Of a stretch of 64,000 bases of DNA, positions 37,065 to 48,908 are shown piece by piece. Within the stretch, counting starts at the first letter, position 1; the number at the start of each line of letters is the position of its first letter. The DNA is from Welwitschia mirabilis. Lineage: Eukaryota > Gnetophyta > Gnetopsida > Welwitschiales. Location: the NCBI GenBank assembly GCA_051453625.1, contig JBOZIK010000001.1:239397467-239461466 (forward strand), read 5' to 3'. Under the pieces are notes generated by a model. The model was not told the origin of the DNA. It did not search any database and worked only from the letters and a program-made list of their open reading frames with translations. The position numbers and the translations under genes are program-made.

Positions 37065-37125
37065 CAAGAGAATCCAACGCCAACATTACCAGCAGAAGCG
37101 CAATCACAGCCTCAAAAACAGGCGT
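37032..37125 (-). promoter_or_regulatory. First translated exon with an overlapping upstream ORF
   Basis: The exon runs from 37125 (acceptor TTCCAG) to the donor after 37058. An earlier ATG at 37080 opens an 11-codon frame (MLALDSLDD.., stop just inside exon 2) that overlaps the main ATG at 37064 in another frame. The main frame has an in-frame stop upstream. Such an overlapping upstream ORF would be expected to lower translation from the main start. The acceptor at 37126 and a preceding 5' intron are inferred. Confidence 0.5.
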
Positions 37126-37955
37126 CTGGAAGATCGAAACAAGATTCTAATCGCTCCGACTTGTCTTGACATATTTCAATTTTAACAAAGCGGCATTTCC
37201 CTTGAAGATCCGCCGAATTCTTCCGGTGTTCCGCGCCATCAAGTTCTGTAATTTGATTGAAGAAATCTTTAATCCTTTTCACTCGGTTCTTTCGCCGATG
37301 GTGTATTTTTCTGTTTAGAAAATAACGAATTCAGAAACGCTTAAGCCCTTTACTCTTAGCACTTTACCAAAAATACAGGGCAATCTTCCAATCTAATCTT
37401 TAACTTCAACTTGTAAAACTACTAAATCCAAGCGCAAAAGAAGCTTGCGATACAATTTACATCGAAAGCTAACGAATTGCATCATGTTTCGGCTGATCGA
37501 TGCACAAGACAGTTAAGGATGGATCCGAGTGGCAATACAGCGCAGTATCATTTGAAAACACGGAAGACCCGGAGAGGGCTTATACGCCGTGAAAAGCAAG
37601 CAGCATCTTTCTCAGACGTTGGAAATCCTGTTTTACGCAATATCCCTTTGGGATTTGCAAGCTAAGTACCACCTAGCAAGATATATTCCCGTTGAAGCGA
37701 ATTCGATGAACAAGAATCAACGTTTCGCTCTTTCCAACAAGAAAGAGTCACTTTTTCTAAATAACTTTCAGAAAACAGCTAGAATAGTACACGTCTCACG
37801 AAAGCAACAATCTTTCACAACATGAATGTAGAGAACTTTCACAAAGGTAGTCAATCACTTCTTCGGATTCGTTTAACGCATTTAACATGCACCCGGAGCA
37901 CTTTAAAACCAGGGAAAGCAAAAAGGGAAACAGAAATTAACGGACCTTTGAGATA

Positions 37956-38060
37956 ACTTTTGCTGGTCGAGGTTGAAAGAGATGAACAGGGGTTAGGCTG
38001 TCAGTCTCCCGGCGACTTCAACGGCGAAGAGCAGTCATGAAGCTAGGCGACAAAGCCAGG
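37956..38060 (-). other. Probable non-coding first exon of the DUF547-family gene
   Basis: The region is much less AT-rich than its surroundings, has many CpG, and ends in CTCAAAG/GTCCGT, a usable donor. Together with the acceptor at 37126 it would leave an 830-bp intron in the leader. The transcription start was not determined; I saw no convincing TATA box. The boundary at 38060 is approximate. Confidence 0.35.
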
Positions 38061-39520
38061 AGACGTCGCTCGAACATTACTGTATTGTTAACTGGGAATG
38101 CAAAAGAGCCAACGTTTGCAGCGGTTATCCAGATTTAAAATGAGCTGGCCAATCGTAGCGGTTGCTTTCCCGCCTAAGCGGACACAAACGGCACAAATTC
38201 GTTGTTGCTTGTAAAGAACATTCAAAGCATTCCCTGGGTCTGCAAATGTTGCAGAAGCGCCATAAGCCGCATTAATAATGCAGATTTCTTCATCTTAGAC
38301 AAAGAAACGTCTGTAAACAGGGGTTCATTTTCCTCGTCGCTTGGAAGCAAAGCCGCAAAGTCACACTTATTTCAACCAAACATAATACAAAGCTTTTTAA
38401 CATCTTTGTAAGGATTCGTTCAACAATGATATCCTACTCGCTTCTTCGTTCTGATCTTTAATTTACGTTCGTCTTCTGCGTGGTCACAGCGGGCGAGATG
38501 ATGCCTCTGCGCTGGAGAACAACTGAAACCTCAGGGACGTGTCTGAGCAACTCTGGAGGACATCTTTATTGGGGGCAGAGGGGATTTTAATGACTGCTTT
38601 TCCGTCTTTGCTAAAGGTTCATATGAAAGTAAAAACTCTAAATTTCTTCCAACCTTTTCAAACGGCACGCTACGAATGTGATTCCACGGAAAGACAGCAT
38701 GGCTGTCACCTGACGTCTTCTCACACATTTAATAACAACGGAATCGGAAATCTGAAACTTCCGCTACCTGCACTATTAATTGATGCTGAAATAAGGCGAA
38801 AGCAACACAGAAGCAGCATAACACTCTACATACTCCATACGCTACCTGCACTACTAATTGATGCTGAAAATATACTCTCCAGACATTTTCAAAACATTTA
38901 AAGCTTTTTGCATTCCTTTTCATTTGAAAGCTCTGTTTAACGCTATTTTAAAACAGGCTTCCCTCGTGTTTAGCGCGCATTTGGAAGATGCTGCGTGGCT
39001 AGAGCGTTCAGTGTTCAGACTAACACTACGCACTGTCTCGTGCCTTTCAATTGCAGCCCTTGGGCTCGAATCTCAAAACCATTACCAGAGACCACCGCTA
39101 AAAATGGCAGAACAGAATAGCATCTTCGGTTACAGTTTTCTAACATAAAACATAGAGCGAAATGAACGGTTGGCTCCCTCCCCAGTTTCTTTTCCCTATG
39201 CTTTAAAACGCCGGAATGGTCAACTCGTTGGGTATTGACTCATGCATGGGCTTAGAGGCTGCGTCCCGTACGTGTTTTTAAAATTATTTTAATCTCTCCG
39301 AACTTTCTTAAACACACGTATAATGAACACGTTTATGGCCGGCGCACTCGTAAGCACTGTTTCGAAGAGATCCGCAGTTGACGCGAAAACGCTGGCGTTT
39401 ATCGAGGATATGGGGCAATAGCTCGTGCTTCCGACAGCGAACTGCATGTTCTCACTAAACAAGCTTCGTGAAACGCGGAAACGGAATGCCATGAAACATA
39501 AAAATGAAAAGTTAACACTA
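38061..39520. promoter_or_regulatory. Upstream region of the DUF547-family gene, CpG-richer
   Basis: Less AT-rich than most of the window and relatively rich in CpG, as expected around a gene start. Contains a 30-bp duplication at 38762 and 38840. A plus-strand frame of 120 codons at 38539-38901 crosses the duplication but shows no known domain and is treated as non-coding. The promoter call rests on position only. Confidence 0.35.
38762..38869. repeat. 30-bp direct repeat, 78 bp apart
   Basis: CGCTACCTGCACTA then T or C then TAATTGATGCTGAAA, at 38762-38791 and 38840-38869, one mismatch. Confidence 0.85.
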
Positions 39521-39800
39521 AATGCGGAAAATCGATACAAAATATTTAATTTTTGTTATATTATTTTAATTTTTAATTTTTATTATATTATTTTAATATT
39601 TAATGGGTAAGGGCTTTAGTTCATTAATTCAATCTAGTAAATGATTTTCTTGTGGTTAGGAGTTTAAAACCCTATAAAGAACCAAGGGGTGTGTGGGTAG
39701 CCCCAACCAAATCCTGTGTAATCCTCGTGGTGATAGGCATAGATATAGCTCCACAAGATACGAACTTGTGCTTTCATGCAGACCAAAAGTTTCTATCTTT

Positions 39801-39892
39801 ATCCAACAAAAACACTATAATATTTGTCCACAATGGTTTTGTGTTTATCCAACAAAAACACTATAATATTTGTCTGCAATGGTTTTGTGTAA
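39801..39892. repeat. 46-bp tandem duplication
   Basis: ATCCAACAAAAACACTATAA, continuing to GGTTTTGTG, starts at 39801 and again at 39847 with about two mismatches. A young local duplication. Confidence 0.88.
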
Positions 39893-39899
39893 AATTTTA

Positions 39900-42000
39900 T
39901 GTGGTAAGTTTCATGTTATATCTTTTGAGTGTGAGAGGATTTACTAATACTAGTGGTAGTGTCAATGGGACATTTGCATGTGGGTTTGAAGTCCTGGGTC
40001 TTGTTTCACGACAAAACTTTTATTGTGGGTTTGAAGCATTGATTGTCTTGTTTGACAACAAAATATCTTATAAACTTGAAAGGGATATCAAAGAAGAAAG
40101 TAACAGATAAGGCTAAACTGAAGCTTTTATTAATAAATGGGAATGATACGAAAATCGACTGAAAACAGATAATGGACTCCTGAATACAAGGACATGGCTA
40201 ACTATATGATTTAGTTGCTATAAAATAGGAAAACAAATTACCAACTTTGCTAAAGACTAGGAAAACATTAACAGACACAGAACAAACTTAATCCTATCTA
40301 AAACAGTGCTAACTTGGCATTCCATGTGGCTAAATGCTAGCATAGGCAGCCTTTGTTTCTCCAACATATCTATGAGGCTTTAGGAATAATTAAATTGTTT
40401 GTCACAATGGTTGCAGTTTGGTAGGAGTTGCTGTCATTAAAAGTTTGAGTTTGACATTCCCTTTAGAAATGATAAGTTTTCAGGAAAAAGGATATGCTAT
40501 AAGAGAAATTAAAAGGATTTCATTTTCTCAACTAATAATACAAGTAAAAATAAAGTTAAAAAGTTTACAATGTTTTATTTATCATTTATTTATGGATGAA
40601 CAAAAACTAGATAACCTTGGGTACAAAACAAAAGTGAGACTTGGACATTATCGTAAAGTCAAGCAAATCAGTAATCTTGGTGAGTTTGACAAACTTTCTT
40701 ATGAATTAACTTTTTCAAAAGAGTTAAAAAGAATTAGATACTCAACTCTAATTATTTTGTTAACAATTTTCAAAAAGCAATTACAAGGTTTTAATTAGTC
40801 CTTTACAAAGAGCAAAGAGTTGTCCATTAATCTCCATGTGCGTGACATAAGCGCTAAGGCATATGCATTAGCTGGGAATGGGCGTAAATGGCGCCAGGTT
40901 GTATACTCAAATGATAGTATAATAAGTTTCCTATCTTTATGATGAAAACTAAAGCGTTCACCCATCCACCGCATGCGCTTCCCTCTAATGGCAGTGCTCT
41001 CTTGAGTCATGACGTCGCGCTTTGGCTGTTTGTGCCTTGTAATGTGAGTAGAGTGGAGAGGAGCAAGAAAGAGTTTGAGGGAGCGGAGACAAGAGGCCAA
41101 GCAAACGTGCGTCTAGTTGCTTTTTCTCTGTCAGCTAACATAATGTCATTGGATATTAAATGACGTTACTGGCGTGGGGTCCCTCATTTGTGGTTGCTCA
41201 TTCGCTAGGGGTACTGTAGACAGGGTACAGGAATGGGGAGACGGCGTAAGCATAAATAGAGACAATCATAGACTCCAATTTGGGGGTCCACATAGGTGAT
41301 AAAATTTTTGAATTTATTAAGTGAATGGGAAAATGGGCATGGTAAGATTGGCGGCCCCAACGAATTCCGTGCCTTGACGGGAACGCTTCATGATCCTGGA
41401 GCGCACTTTCAAGTGACGTGTTGGCCTATCCCTTTGAATAATAGTTTTTCTTGGGACACTTGAGAGTTACTACTAATAATCGTCCGCTTTTAAAGATTGT
41501 ATATTGAGAAGTTGCTCCTGTAGTGATGATACGGACAATGGAGTGCTATTTGAGGGCGGATGAGTGAATAATAAGCATTGCTGGCACGTGCGAGGGGTTG
41601 GGAGCCTCCACTAGAAAAACATTCGTCCCACTCATTCACTCCCGCATTATTGCTTGGATTTGCTGGAGCCACTCGCTAACAAATATGCCAACCCAAGTGT
41701 ATTATTAGTTCATTGATTATCATTCATTCACTTAACTCCATCATCTTATCCAATCCAACAACCGCATCGTAAACAATTTAAGAAATGTTTCTACGAAGGG
41801 AACCTCCTTTCCAACCTCCATTATGGAAAAAGAAAGAGATATTTCTCCAACTAAATACAAACAATTTGGTGGTTTTAATTTATTTTCCATAAAATTTTAA
41901 AATCACTTAAGTTATTCTCTATCATTTCTTTCCTTTTTTTTCCTTTTTTTTGGAATCTTATCACCCTTTAGTGTTAGAGCACTTGAATGTATACCAACTA
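39900..42000. other. Intergenic, mixed composition, no gene assigned
   Basis: Includes an open plus-strand frame of 126 codons at 40418-40798, Lys-rich, without a known motif, and a less AT-rich patch at 40800-41700. A minus-strand TGTTGGAGAAAC at about 40365 could be the start of a lone Copia LTR, but I found no matching end. None is strong enough for a gene call. Confidence 0.35.
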
Positions 42001-42024
42001 AAATTATACTTGAGTCAATAAATA

Positions 42025-42170
42025 GCAATCCAACTAGTCGAGTACCTGTTGTCCATTTAAAAGATTGTTGGTTCAAACCTTTAGATGTCTATTTGGTACA
42101 TTATAAGCTCATAGGCATACTTAAATCATTTGTTGTGGTAATCTCGGTGGCTATACTTCCAATCCAAAAC
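42025..42170 (+). mobile_element. tRNA-derived SINE-like copy 1
   Basis: The head resembles a tRNA gene: A-box-like TAGTCGAGTAC at 42036 and B-box-like GGTTCAAACCT at 42070, 34 bp apart. The 62-bp head aligns without gaps to the heads of copies 2 and 3, and the body matches them too (AATCATTTGTTGTGGTAATC.. against AATTATTTATTTGAGTCATC..). It lacks a complete cloverleaf, so it is not a tRNA gene. No clear tail or target-site duplication seen. Confidence 0.55.
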
Positions 42171-42199
42171 CAAATTATACTTAAAATGAATTACTAATT

Positions 42200-43780
42200 A
42201 ACCTTTGTCATACAACATCATTGATAATATCACATGTCTAACTTAAGGACTTTATAAATGGCAATAGGTTCTTTTCTTCTCTAATTTTTTTTTAAGATAA
42301 TATGTTAATGCTTTACATTTGAATGGCAAAAAAGAAACCATAAAGCTAACCCCATGTAGATGTGAAAAAGTTATGATGATCATGATGACATCATTCATGT
42401 ATTATATACTAGCAATTTCAAGTCTTATAAGCTAACAAACAAACCAAAGAATAAAATAATAAAGTTCTAAAATGATATAAACATGAAAAAAGGAATTTAT
42501 TTTGTAGTAAAAAATAGAAATGTTATCTTTAAGGTCAAGCTTTTAAATTTTAATATTATTGAGAAATGTAACTAAGGGGATGCAAACAATGATTTGGATC
42601 TTCAATTGAAACTTCAAGCCTTTTTACTTTATTTTCTAAGATTGGAGGGATAGAAGAAGAAAACTTAATTTCTCAATAATATCTAGTTTCAATTTCTCAT
42701 CTATTCTATTATCACATGCTCCTTGTCTTTTCATAGTATCAGAAGGTACGATGATTAGTATGACAGAGGTAATATTAATAAGTTCCTTCAACATAGGAAC
42801 ACAAATATCATAAATATCATATATATGTTCTTTTAATTGTGAGCCTTTATAGTAACATTATAAGACCTCTCTCCATTTTTGTTTTGTGATTATCTTAACG
42901 GAAACAACCACTATACACAGGTATGAAGAATCAATAAAACAATCTCTCCCTTGGCATCATATTAAATTTCTAGTTCCCTATTACTATTAAAGGCCATAAT
43001 ACAAGATCTTTAGAGTTATAATTATCATCTAGGGCTTTCATGATCATACCAACTCTCAAATATAACACTTTCTTTGATTTATTAATACTAAACATTATCA
43101 TATTGATAACTCATTAATAGTAAGTAATTTTCTAATTCTAAAACCAATCTCCTCTCATTAGGCATATCCATTCCAAAATTAAAATTTGATTCTTTACTTT
43201 TAGAATTTTGAAAATTTGAAAATATCTTCATTTAATTCAGTCCAGTGATATTGTCTCTCTATGCGTACAACTAACTTCATTCATTAAATGTTGAACTCCT
43301 AAAATTAACTAATCATGTGTTAATACGTAATACCTTACATTGTATATGAAAAACTACTTCGAGTTGTCATGCTACATCCCATATATGACCTAGTTTTCAT
43401 AGTTTTGTTTCAAATCTAGAACCTATTTCCTATGTAGAATAATGAGGTGCTTTATGTAAATTAGACTTGAAAGTTTACTATATCATGGAATCTAATATAA
43501 GAAGTTATTAAACAAAGGAAAAACTTGATTTTTAAAACAAGAAGATCATGCTCTGAGCCTTTACAAAAAGAAATGTGTACTTAACATAATAATTCTACTC
43601 ATGGAAAGAAAATCAAGTATACATAGTTTAAATTAAAGCATAAAGAAATCTCTTAGGTTGAATTGCATATATAAAGAAAGCACGACAGTATCGAACCAAT
43701 GAAATACTTAACATCAGTTCATATGGAAATATTAATGTTATCTTATTAAACTGTTAATTTATATTGTAAAACAACTCTTT
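42200..43780. other. AT-rich intergenic, no gene
   Basis: No open frame above 60 codons and no motif. Many short A/T runs. Confidence 0.5.
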
Positions 43781-43794
43781 TTCTTAAGTGACAT

Positions 43795-43914
43795 ACAAGT
43801 AAGTGTCACTTCAGGAAACATGGTTATGGAAGATCTCAAAAACCCATAGGTTCCCAATTTTAAAATAATTCCTGTCAAGATCACGGATCCACTTGGGGGT
43901 GCCTTCACATGGTT
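43795..43914 (-). pseudogene. nad4: Nuclear copy of a mitochondrial nad4 fragment (NUMT)
   Basis: The minus-strand frame reads [19 protein letters not shown] and then [19 protein letters not shown]. This is the most conserved part of NADH dehydrogenase subunit 4, where plants have [35 protein letters not shown]. About 29 of 37 residues agree. The match stops abruptly on both sides, without the rest of the gene, so this is a roughly 120-bp insertion of mitochondrial DNA. One Ser stands where the protein has Phe; an unedited C in the mitochondrial gene would give that, which points to transfer as DNA rather than edited RNA. The plastid homologue ndhD fits less well. Not functional. Confidence 0.8.
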
Positions 43915-44619
43915 CGTGTTTGATACAAACCCAACTGTAGAGGTGGATGACAGACTATCTCCCCCAACCAGTGCACATGAAAATGATTCAGAATTATGAG
44001 CGGTAGTGGTAGGTATCATACATGCATGCACATTAAAACATATGACTTATAATTATTGTGAAGAGCTTCATGTGTAAAAGCATAATTTCATGAGAGATGA
44101 AAAGAGAAATACAATAAAATAAAAAGGAATAATCTTTTATAAATGTTCACCATGATTCTAAAGATCATTTATAACTCAAACAAATAAGTAAGAAGTTTAA
44201 GCAGTCAAATCTACTAAATTCATTTTCATACTAAAATTTTTTTTCATTAAAACTTCATTACTTGAAATCATATAATATGGACCTAGATGAGTCATTCCAA
44301 CATATTGTTCCATTCTATACAAGATGTACAACAAATTGGAATCAAAACATAAAACTTGAAAAACAAGACTCTTTAAATCGACAAAGAAGACCATTTGACT
44401 TAAATAAGATTTTCACTAAAATTCAATACATTAAACTTGTGAGATAACTTTTGATTTATTATGAAATAACTTATAAAGTAATGAAACATTTAAATTTAAT
44501 TCCAAATCAAAAAGCAATTAATAACAACTAGCAAATGAATATTTATTAAATCAAAGTAATGCTTAGTCACTTTCAAGTTATTTTGATTGAAAGAAAGAGA
44601 GAACATGAAGAAGCAAGAG

Positions 44620-44622
<3 letters not shown>

Positions 44623-44691
<69 letters not shown>
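44623..44691. repeat. (GA)n microsatellite, broken by an assembly gap
   Basis: At least 34 GA units running directly into the N gap. The assembly probably failed on this repeat. The long frames made of Arg/Glu and X are artefacts. Confidence 0.95.
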
Positions 44692-45183
44692 NNNNNNNNN
44701 NNNNNNNNNNNNNNNNNNNNNNNNNNNNNNNNNNNNNNNNNNNNNNNNNNNNNNNNNNNNNNNNNNNNNNNNNNNNNNNNNNNNNNNNNNNNNNNNNNNN
44801 NNNNNNNNNNNNNNNNNNNNNNNNNNNNNNNNNNNNNNNNNNNNNNNNNNNNNNNNNNNNNNNNNNNNNNNNNNNNNNNNNNNNNNNNNNNNNNNNNNNN
44901 NNNNNNNNNNNNNNNNNNNNNNNNNNNNNNNNNNNNNNNNNNNNNNNNNNNNNNNNNNNNNNNNNNNNNNNNNNNNNNNNNNNNNNNNNNNNNNNNNNNN
45001 NNNNNNNNNNNNNNNNNNNNNNNNNNNNNNNNNNNNNNNNNNNNNNNNNNNNNNNNNNNNNNNNNNNNNNNNNNNNNNNNNNNNNNNNNNNNNNNNNNNN
45101 NNNNNNNNNNNNNNNNNNNNNNNNNNNNNNNNNNNNNNNNNNNNNNNNNNNNNNNNNNNNNNNNNNNNNNNNNNNNNNNNNNN
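44692..45183. other. Assembly gap, 492 N
   Basis: Run of N after the GA repeat. The non-round size suggests an estimated rather than arbitrary length. Confidence 0.99.
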
Positions 45184-46503
45184 AATATTCTTAGAACCTT
45201 TAAAATACTAATAATATGTCCTTAAAAAAGTTTCTAGAATTAAACATTTAATATCAAGCAAAATCTATTGAAACTGATAAAAATAGATCATCTAGAGAAA
45301 ATCTATAAAAATTACAATCAACCCTATTTTGATCAAGAATATTAAGCAAATTGGAAAACTTAAGAAAAAATGGATTGCATATTTTGAAAGTACTTAGAAA
45401 ATACTACAAGATAGAATCTTAATTTTTTGAAAACACATTAATAATGATTAAGAAACTTTCTATGCAAAAAAGAAAATTAAGATTTCACTGTTTAGAAACA
45501 TTTCCAAGTAAAATTGCAACTTTGATTATAAATGGCTGAAAAATGGATTTTAGAGGCCAAATTTATATTTTGAATTATTTAGCATAGAAGTTTCTAAATT
45601 TTTTAATGAAGCTACAAATAAAATTCCAGAATCATGGGAGTTTTATAAAATGAGTTATGGTCAAAACAAGCATTGAAATCTACTAGTCTCCTTCAATTTT
45701 GAGAAGAAGAAAAAGGAGAAATAAGAATCAATATAAAATTGTGTAATTTTAAATTTATAAATAAATAAATAACATATGTACAAACCAAACTAGTGCTATT
45801 GGAAAGGAAAAATTACAAATTCATCATCCTTTGCTTAGGAAGAAAGCTGGAATCACGAGAAAATGTACTAGAAGATGTGAGAAGAATGGAGGAAAGAAGA
45901 GAGAAGAGGAATTAAAAACTTTGACATAGAGCGATCAACCATGCAAAATTACACTATGCTATGACAACAATTCAATTAGCACTAACTATGCAACATGCTA
46001 TAAGAAGTCTAATCAAATTGAAAGAAAAGCATGATGAAAATGCATAAATCACGCAAACAAAAGCATGGAAACATAAGGGAAAACAATACTTAGTGGTTTT
46101 AAATAAAATCATTTTCCTTTTTATTAGTCTTCAATCTAATCTGATGTCATCTTCATCTCTTGCGTTGCCCGTTCATGTGCGGTTTACCACCTATACCATG
46201 CCCTCCAGATGGATGAAAATGGAAGAAAAAGAGATGGAAAATGGAATGTGAGAGGATGCAGGAAACTAAAAATGAATGTGTATGATAGTAAAAGATGAAA
46301 ATGAAGAATGTAGAAGGCTTCCAAAGTTGTTATAGAGAGGAGGCCAACTTGAAAGTGAAGAAATAAGAGAGAAATATGATAAAATCTCCTTCGAATGCTT
46401 GAGAATATATTTAAGTTAACTTAAGAGCATCAAAGTGGCATAAATGTAGTATAGTAACATTATTATGTGCATTTGGGCATTGAGGGAAGCCTTTATAGGT
46501 GCA
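45184..46503. other. AT-rich intergenic, no gene
   Basis: No motif or notable frame. Purine-rich stretches (GAAGA, GGAAAG) at about 45840-45920 and 46200-46330. Confidence 0.45.
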
Positions 46504-46508
46504 CTTGG
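46504..46508. repeat. Target-site duplication CTTGG, left
   Basis: CTTGG directly outside the LTR at 46509; the same five bases follow the other LTR at 48909-48913. A 5-bp duplication is standard for Copia integrases. Confidence 0.85.
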
Positions 46509-46726
46509 TGAAGGACCAATTGTGGATTGAAATAAAAGAATTATTAGCTTCACATCATTACATTGAGATTCAAGGTACTTAAATAGTACATTTTGAAGAT
46601 TTTGTAGAGGATTTAGTGGAGATACAATAGAGGAAACCAAGGGAATGAAAATGACAAACAAAGATAGGGGTGACATGTGTAGAAAATAAAGGGACACAAG
46701 GGAAAAATCATAGAAAATTTCCAACA
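46509..46726 (-). repeat. 3' LTR of the gag-only Copia element (218 bp)
   Basis: Minus-strand TG..CA ends. Matches the copies at 48690-48908 and 49953-50171, sharing for example GAGGATTTAGTGGAGATA and AGGGAATGAAAA. Confidence 0.88.
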
Positions 46727-46738
46727 ATTTCCCCTTTG
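46727..46738 (-). other. Polypurine tract of the gag-only Copia element
   Basis: CAAAGGGGAAAT on the minus strand, directly before the TGTTGG start of the 3' LTR. It is the expected site of plus-strand DNA priming. Confidence 0.85.
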
Positions 46739-46989
46739 ATACAAAAAGGTTATTACCTTTTCTATCACCATTACAACCAACAAAATTAAAATGAAATATT
46801 TCTTTTAAGCTTAATGAAGAAAATTCCAAGTTGAACTCCCAAACATATGACTCCCTAGTTGGAAAGGTGCACCTTACTCTTAAACATTAACTCGCAAGCA
46901 ATGAGTTTGAGTATCAACAACCAAAAAGATCTGCATTAGACGTATCTTTTTCTTATTTCACATTATCTCTATCTTCATTTTCACTTTCA

Positions 46990-47703
46990 AGTGCTACCAA
47001 CACTTTGTGTGCCCTTTCTTTGCCCTCAAGAATATCTTTAACCCTTACTTTATAATGTATTCAAATATTTCCATGCTTTTTACAATAATAGCATGTTATG
47101 TTTTTCATTTTTACTTAAAGTGGATTGAAACTTACCTTTTGAATTTTTTCTTTAAAAGAAAGCTCCAACATTTAAATCCTTTTGCATCTTTGAAACTTCT
47201 TCAAGTAATGTGGAAATTATCTTTTCAAGGCTTGCATTTGTATTTTTTAAAGTAAAAACCATACTTGGTAATGGAGATGACATGCTATTTAAAAGTATTA
47301 CCTTTGCATCACTTTCACTAATTGATTCATTTATGCCACTCAACCATGCTCGTATTAAATTAAACTTATTAATATAGGCTACAATATTATCCCCTTGATC
47401 AAAATTTAAGCTAAACAATTCTTGTTTCAAAGAAACTATAGCAACAGGTATTTGAAAACCAAATAGTGAATTCAAAGAGTCCCATACCTCTTTGGATTTA
47501 GATTCTGATTTGATCAAATGCAAGCAGTAATCTGCTAAAGCAACCTCAATAGAAGATACTACACTATTGTCTTGCTACTTTTATTTTGACTTTGTATTTG
47601 CATCTGTGGGTTTTGGAATAGAGACATCAACATAGCCCCATAAACTTTTCACAAGAAAGAATTTGACCTTCATTTGCCAAGTATGAAAGTATTTACCTTC
47701 AAG
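46990..47703 (-). pseudogene. Copia gag (UBN2 type) of the gag-only element
   Basis: Read on the minus strand: FEGKYFHTWQMKVKFFL (about 47700) matches the gag start G.NY..W...M. KEVWDSLNSLFG, then VSLKQELFSLNFDQGDNIVA, YINKFNLIRAWL and SESDAKVILLNSM follow, in the same order as the UBN2 domain. 124 codons are open (47523-47152). Two stops lie at about 47580. The nucleocapsid knuckle CYYCKKHGNI at about 47085 has an in-frame stop and Tyr in place of the last Cys. It would have formed the virus-like particle that packages the element RNA. Confidence 0.82.
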
Positions 47704-48677
47704 ATCTTACAAAAATACTTTCACTTTTACAACAAATTTTATTCCCTTTAAAAATAAAGCTTTTAAATATGGACATAAAATAAGAGGAGCAAGATACAAG
47801 ATTCTTCACCCCCTTTTTAATTACAAAGTGGGAATAAACATATGAACAAAATGCTTCAACAACAACGATACTTTAAAATGAACAAACAACTCTTATGAAT
47901 AAGATTCATTCACTACAATGATTTTGGATCTCTACTCTTGTTATCACTTGTGCTTGCAAGCTTTTAAACCTTCTCCAATGTATAACATTGATGAGGCTTT
48001 CTTGTGTGTATTGTAAATGCAATCATAGAAGAAATTCACAAACTTCAAACAAAGTTAGAAAATATGATTTACTACAACCACTTGTTAATAGAAAGCATCC
48101 GAAATGAAATTATGTGGCCTTTATTCCATTCTTAGGATTCTCTAAAAGAATTGCAATAAAACATCTTCTTTACACTCCAATATAAACTACAACACAGATT
48201 TGGACACAACCACAAAACTAATTTTCAAAGTGCACAAAGATAAAACAAAAAACTCAAGATGTCATACTCTTCTCTCTGCTACACCATTAAAAAAGAACTG
48301 CTAGCTATTGCATCTTATGATTGAACAACGATTCACAAGTTAAGAGTTTCTACAATAAAATGTGCTCAACATCTTACTCCAATTAAAGGATTCAACTTTG
48401 CATTGAGATACTAACATAGACAAAGATAGGTTCTTTACTAGTGAAAAGAGCATTTTGGTAACTAGGAATTCTGTGTGCATACTAATCAACAAGAGGCTTG
48501 GAAAATCATTCTTGGAGAGGATGGAGAAGCTAGACTCAGCAATGGAAAGCCAAAAACAAAGATCAGTCATCAAGAAAATAAAAGTATTGCATGTTACTCT
48601 GAGACGTATGGGTTTCTAATGCAAGAACTTCCTTGGATGTTTTTTGTACCTAGCTGTTAAGCCAAGAGCACAGACGA

Positions 48678-48688
48678 CTATGATACCA
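48678..48688 (-). other. Primer-binding site of the gag-only Copia element
   Basis: TGGTATCATAG, one base after the LTR end, against the usual Copia TGGTATCAGAG complementary to initiator tRNA-Met: ten of eleven bases. A degraded second copy (TGGTATTAAAG) sits at 49942-49952 beside the duplicated LTR. Confidence 0.85.
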
Positions 48689-48689
48689 T

Positions 48690-48908
48690 TGAAGGACTAA
48701 TGGTGAATTGAAATTAAAAAATTCTTAGCTCCACATCATTAAATTGAGATTCAAGATGCATAAATAACACATTTTCAAGAATTTGCAGAGGATTTAGTGG
48801 AGATATAATGGAGGAAATCAAGGGAATGAAAATGGCAAACAGAAGATAGGGGTGATGTGTGTAGAAAATAAAGGGATATAAGAGAAAAATCATAGAAAAT
48901 TTCCAACA
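48690..48908 (-). repeat. 5' LTR of the gag-only Copia element (219 bp)
   Basis: TGTTGGAAATTTTC..CCTTCA on the minus strand. Followed outward by CTTGG. Confidence 0.88.

Larger units (their letters stand above)
46509..48908 (-). mobile_element. Complete short Ty1/copia element, gag only (non-autonomous)
   Basis: 2400 bp. In its own sense (minus): 5' LTR 48908-48690, primer site 48688-48678, leader, gag relic 47703-46990, polypurine tract 46738-46727, 3' LTR 46726-46509, flanked by CTTGG on both sides. LTRs begin TGTTGGAAATTTTC and end CTTCA. There is no room for pol: about 1.96 kb separates the LTRs and gag runs nearly to the polypurine tract. It therefore resembles TR-GAG-type elements that depend on enzymes from relatives. 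The LTRs differ at roughly 15% of positions by eye, so the insertion is old. The 5' end was later duplicated (47734-50250). Confidence 0.88.

Noticed and set aside
38539-38901. 120-codon plus-strand frame upstream of the gene
   Set aside because: Its only structure is the 30-bp duplication; no domain, and it lies in the probable promoter region.
40100-40365. Possible lone Copia LTR on the minus strand starting TGTTGGAGAAAC
   Set aside because: No matching LTR end, no target-site duplication, no second copy in the window.
40418-40798. 126-codon plus-strand frame
   Set aside because: Lys-rich, no known motif, no gene context; kept only as a note in the intergenic entry.
42025-42090. tRNA gene
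   Set aside because: A and B boxes are recognisable but no cloverleaf, anticodon stem or paired acceptor ends; better explained as a SINE head.
44559-45225. Two frames of over 200 codons
   Set aside because: They consist of a GA microsatellite (Arg/Glu) and N; not proteins.
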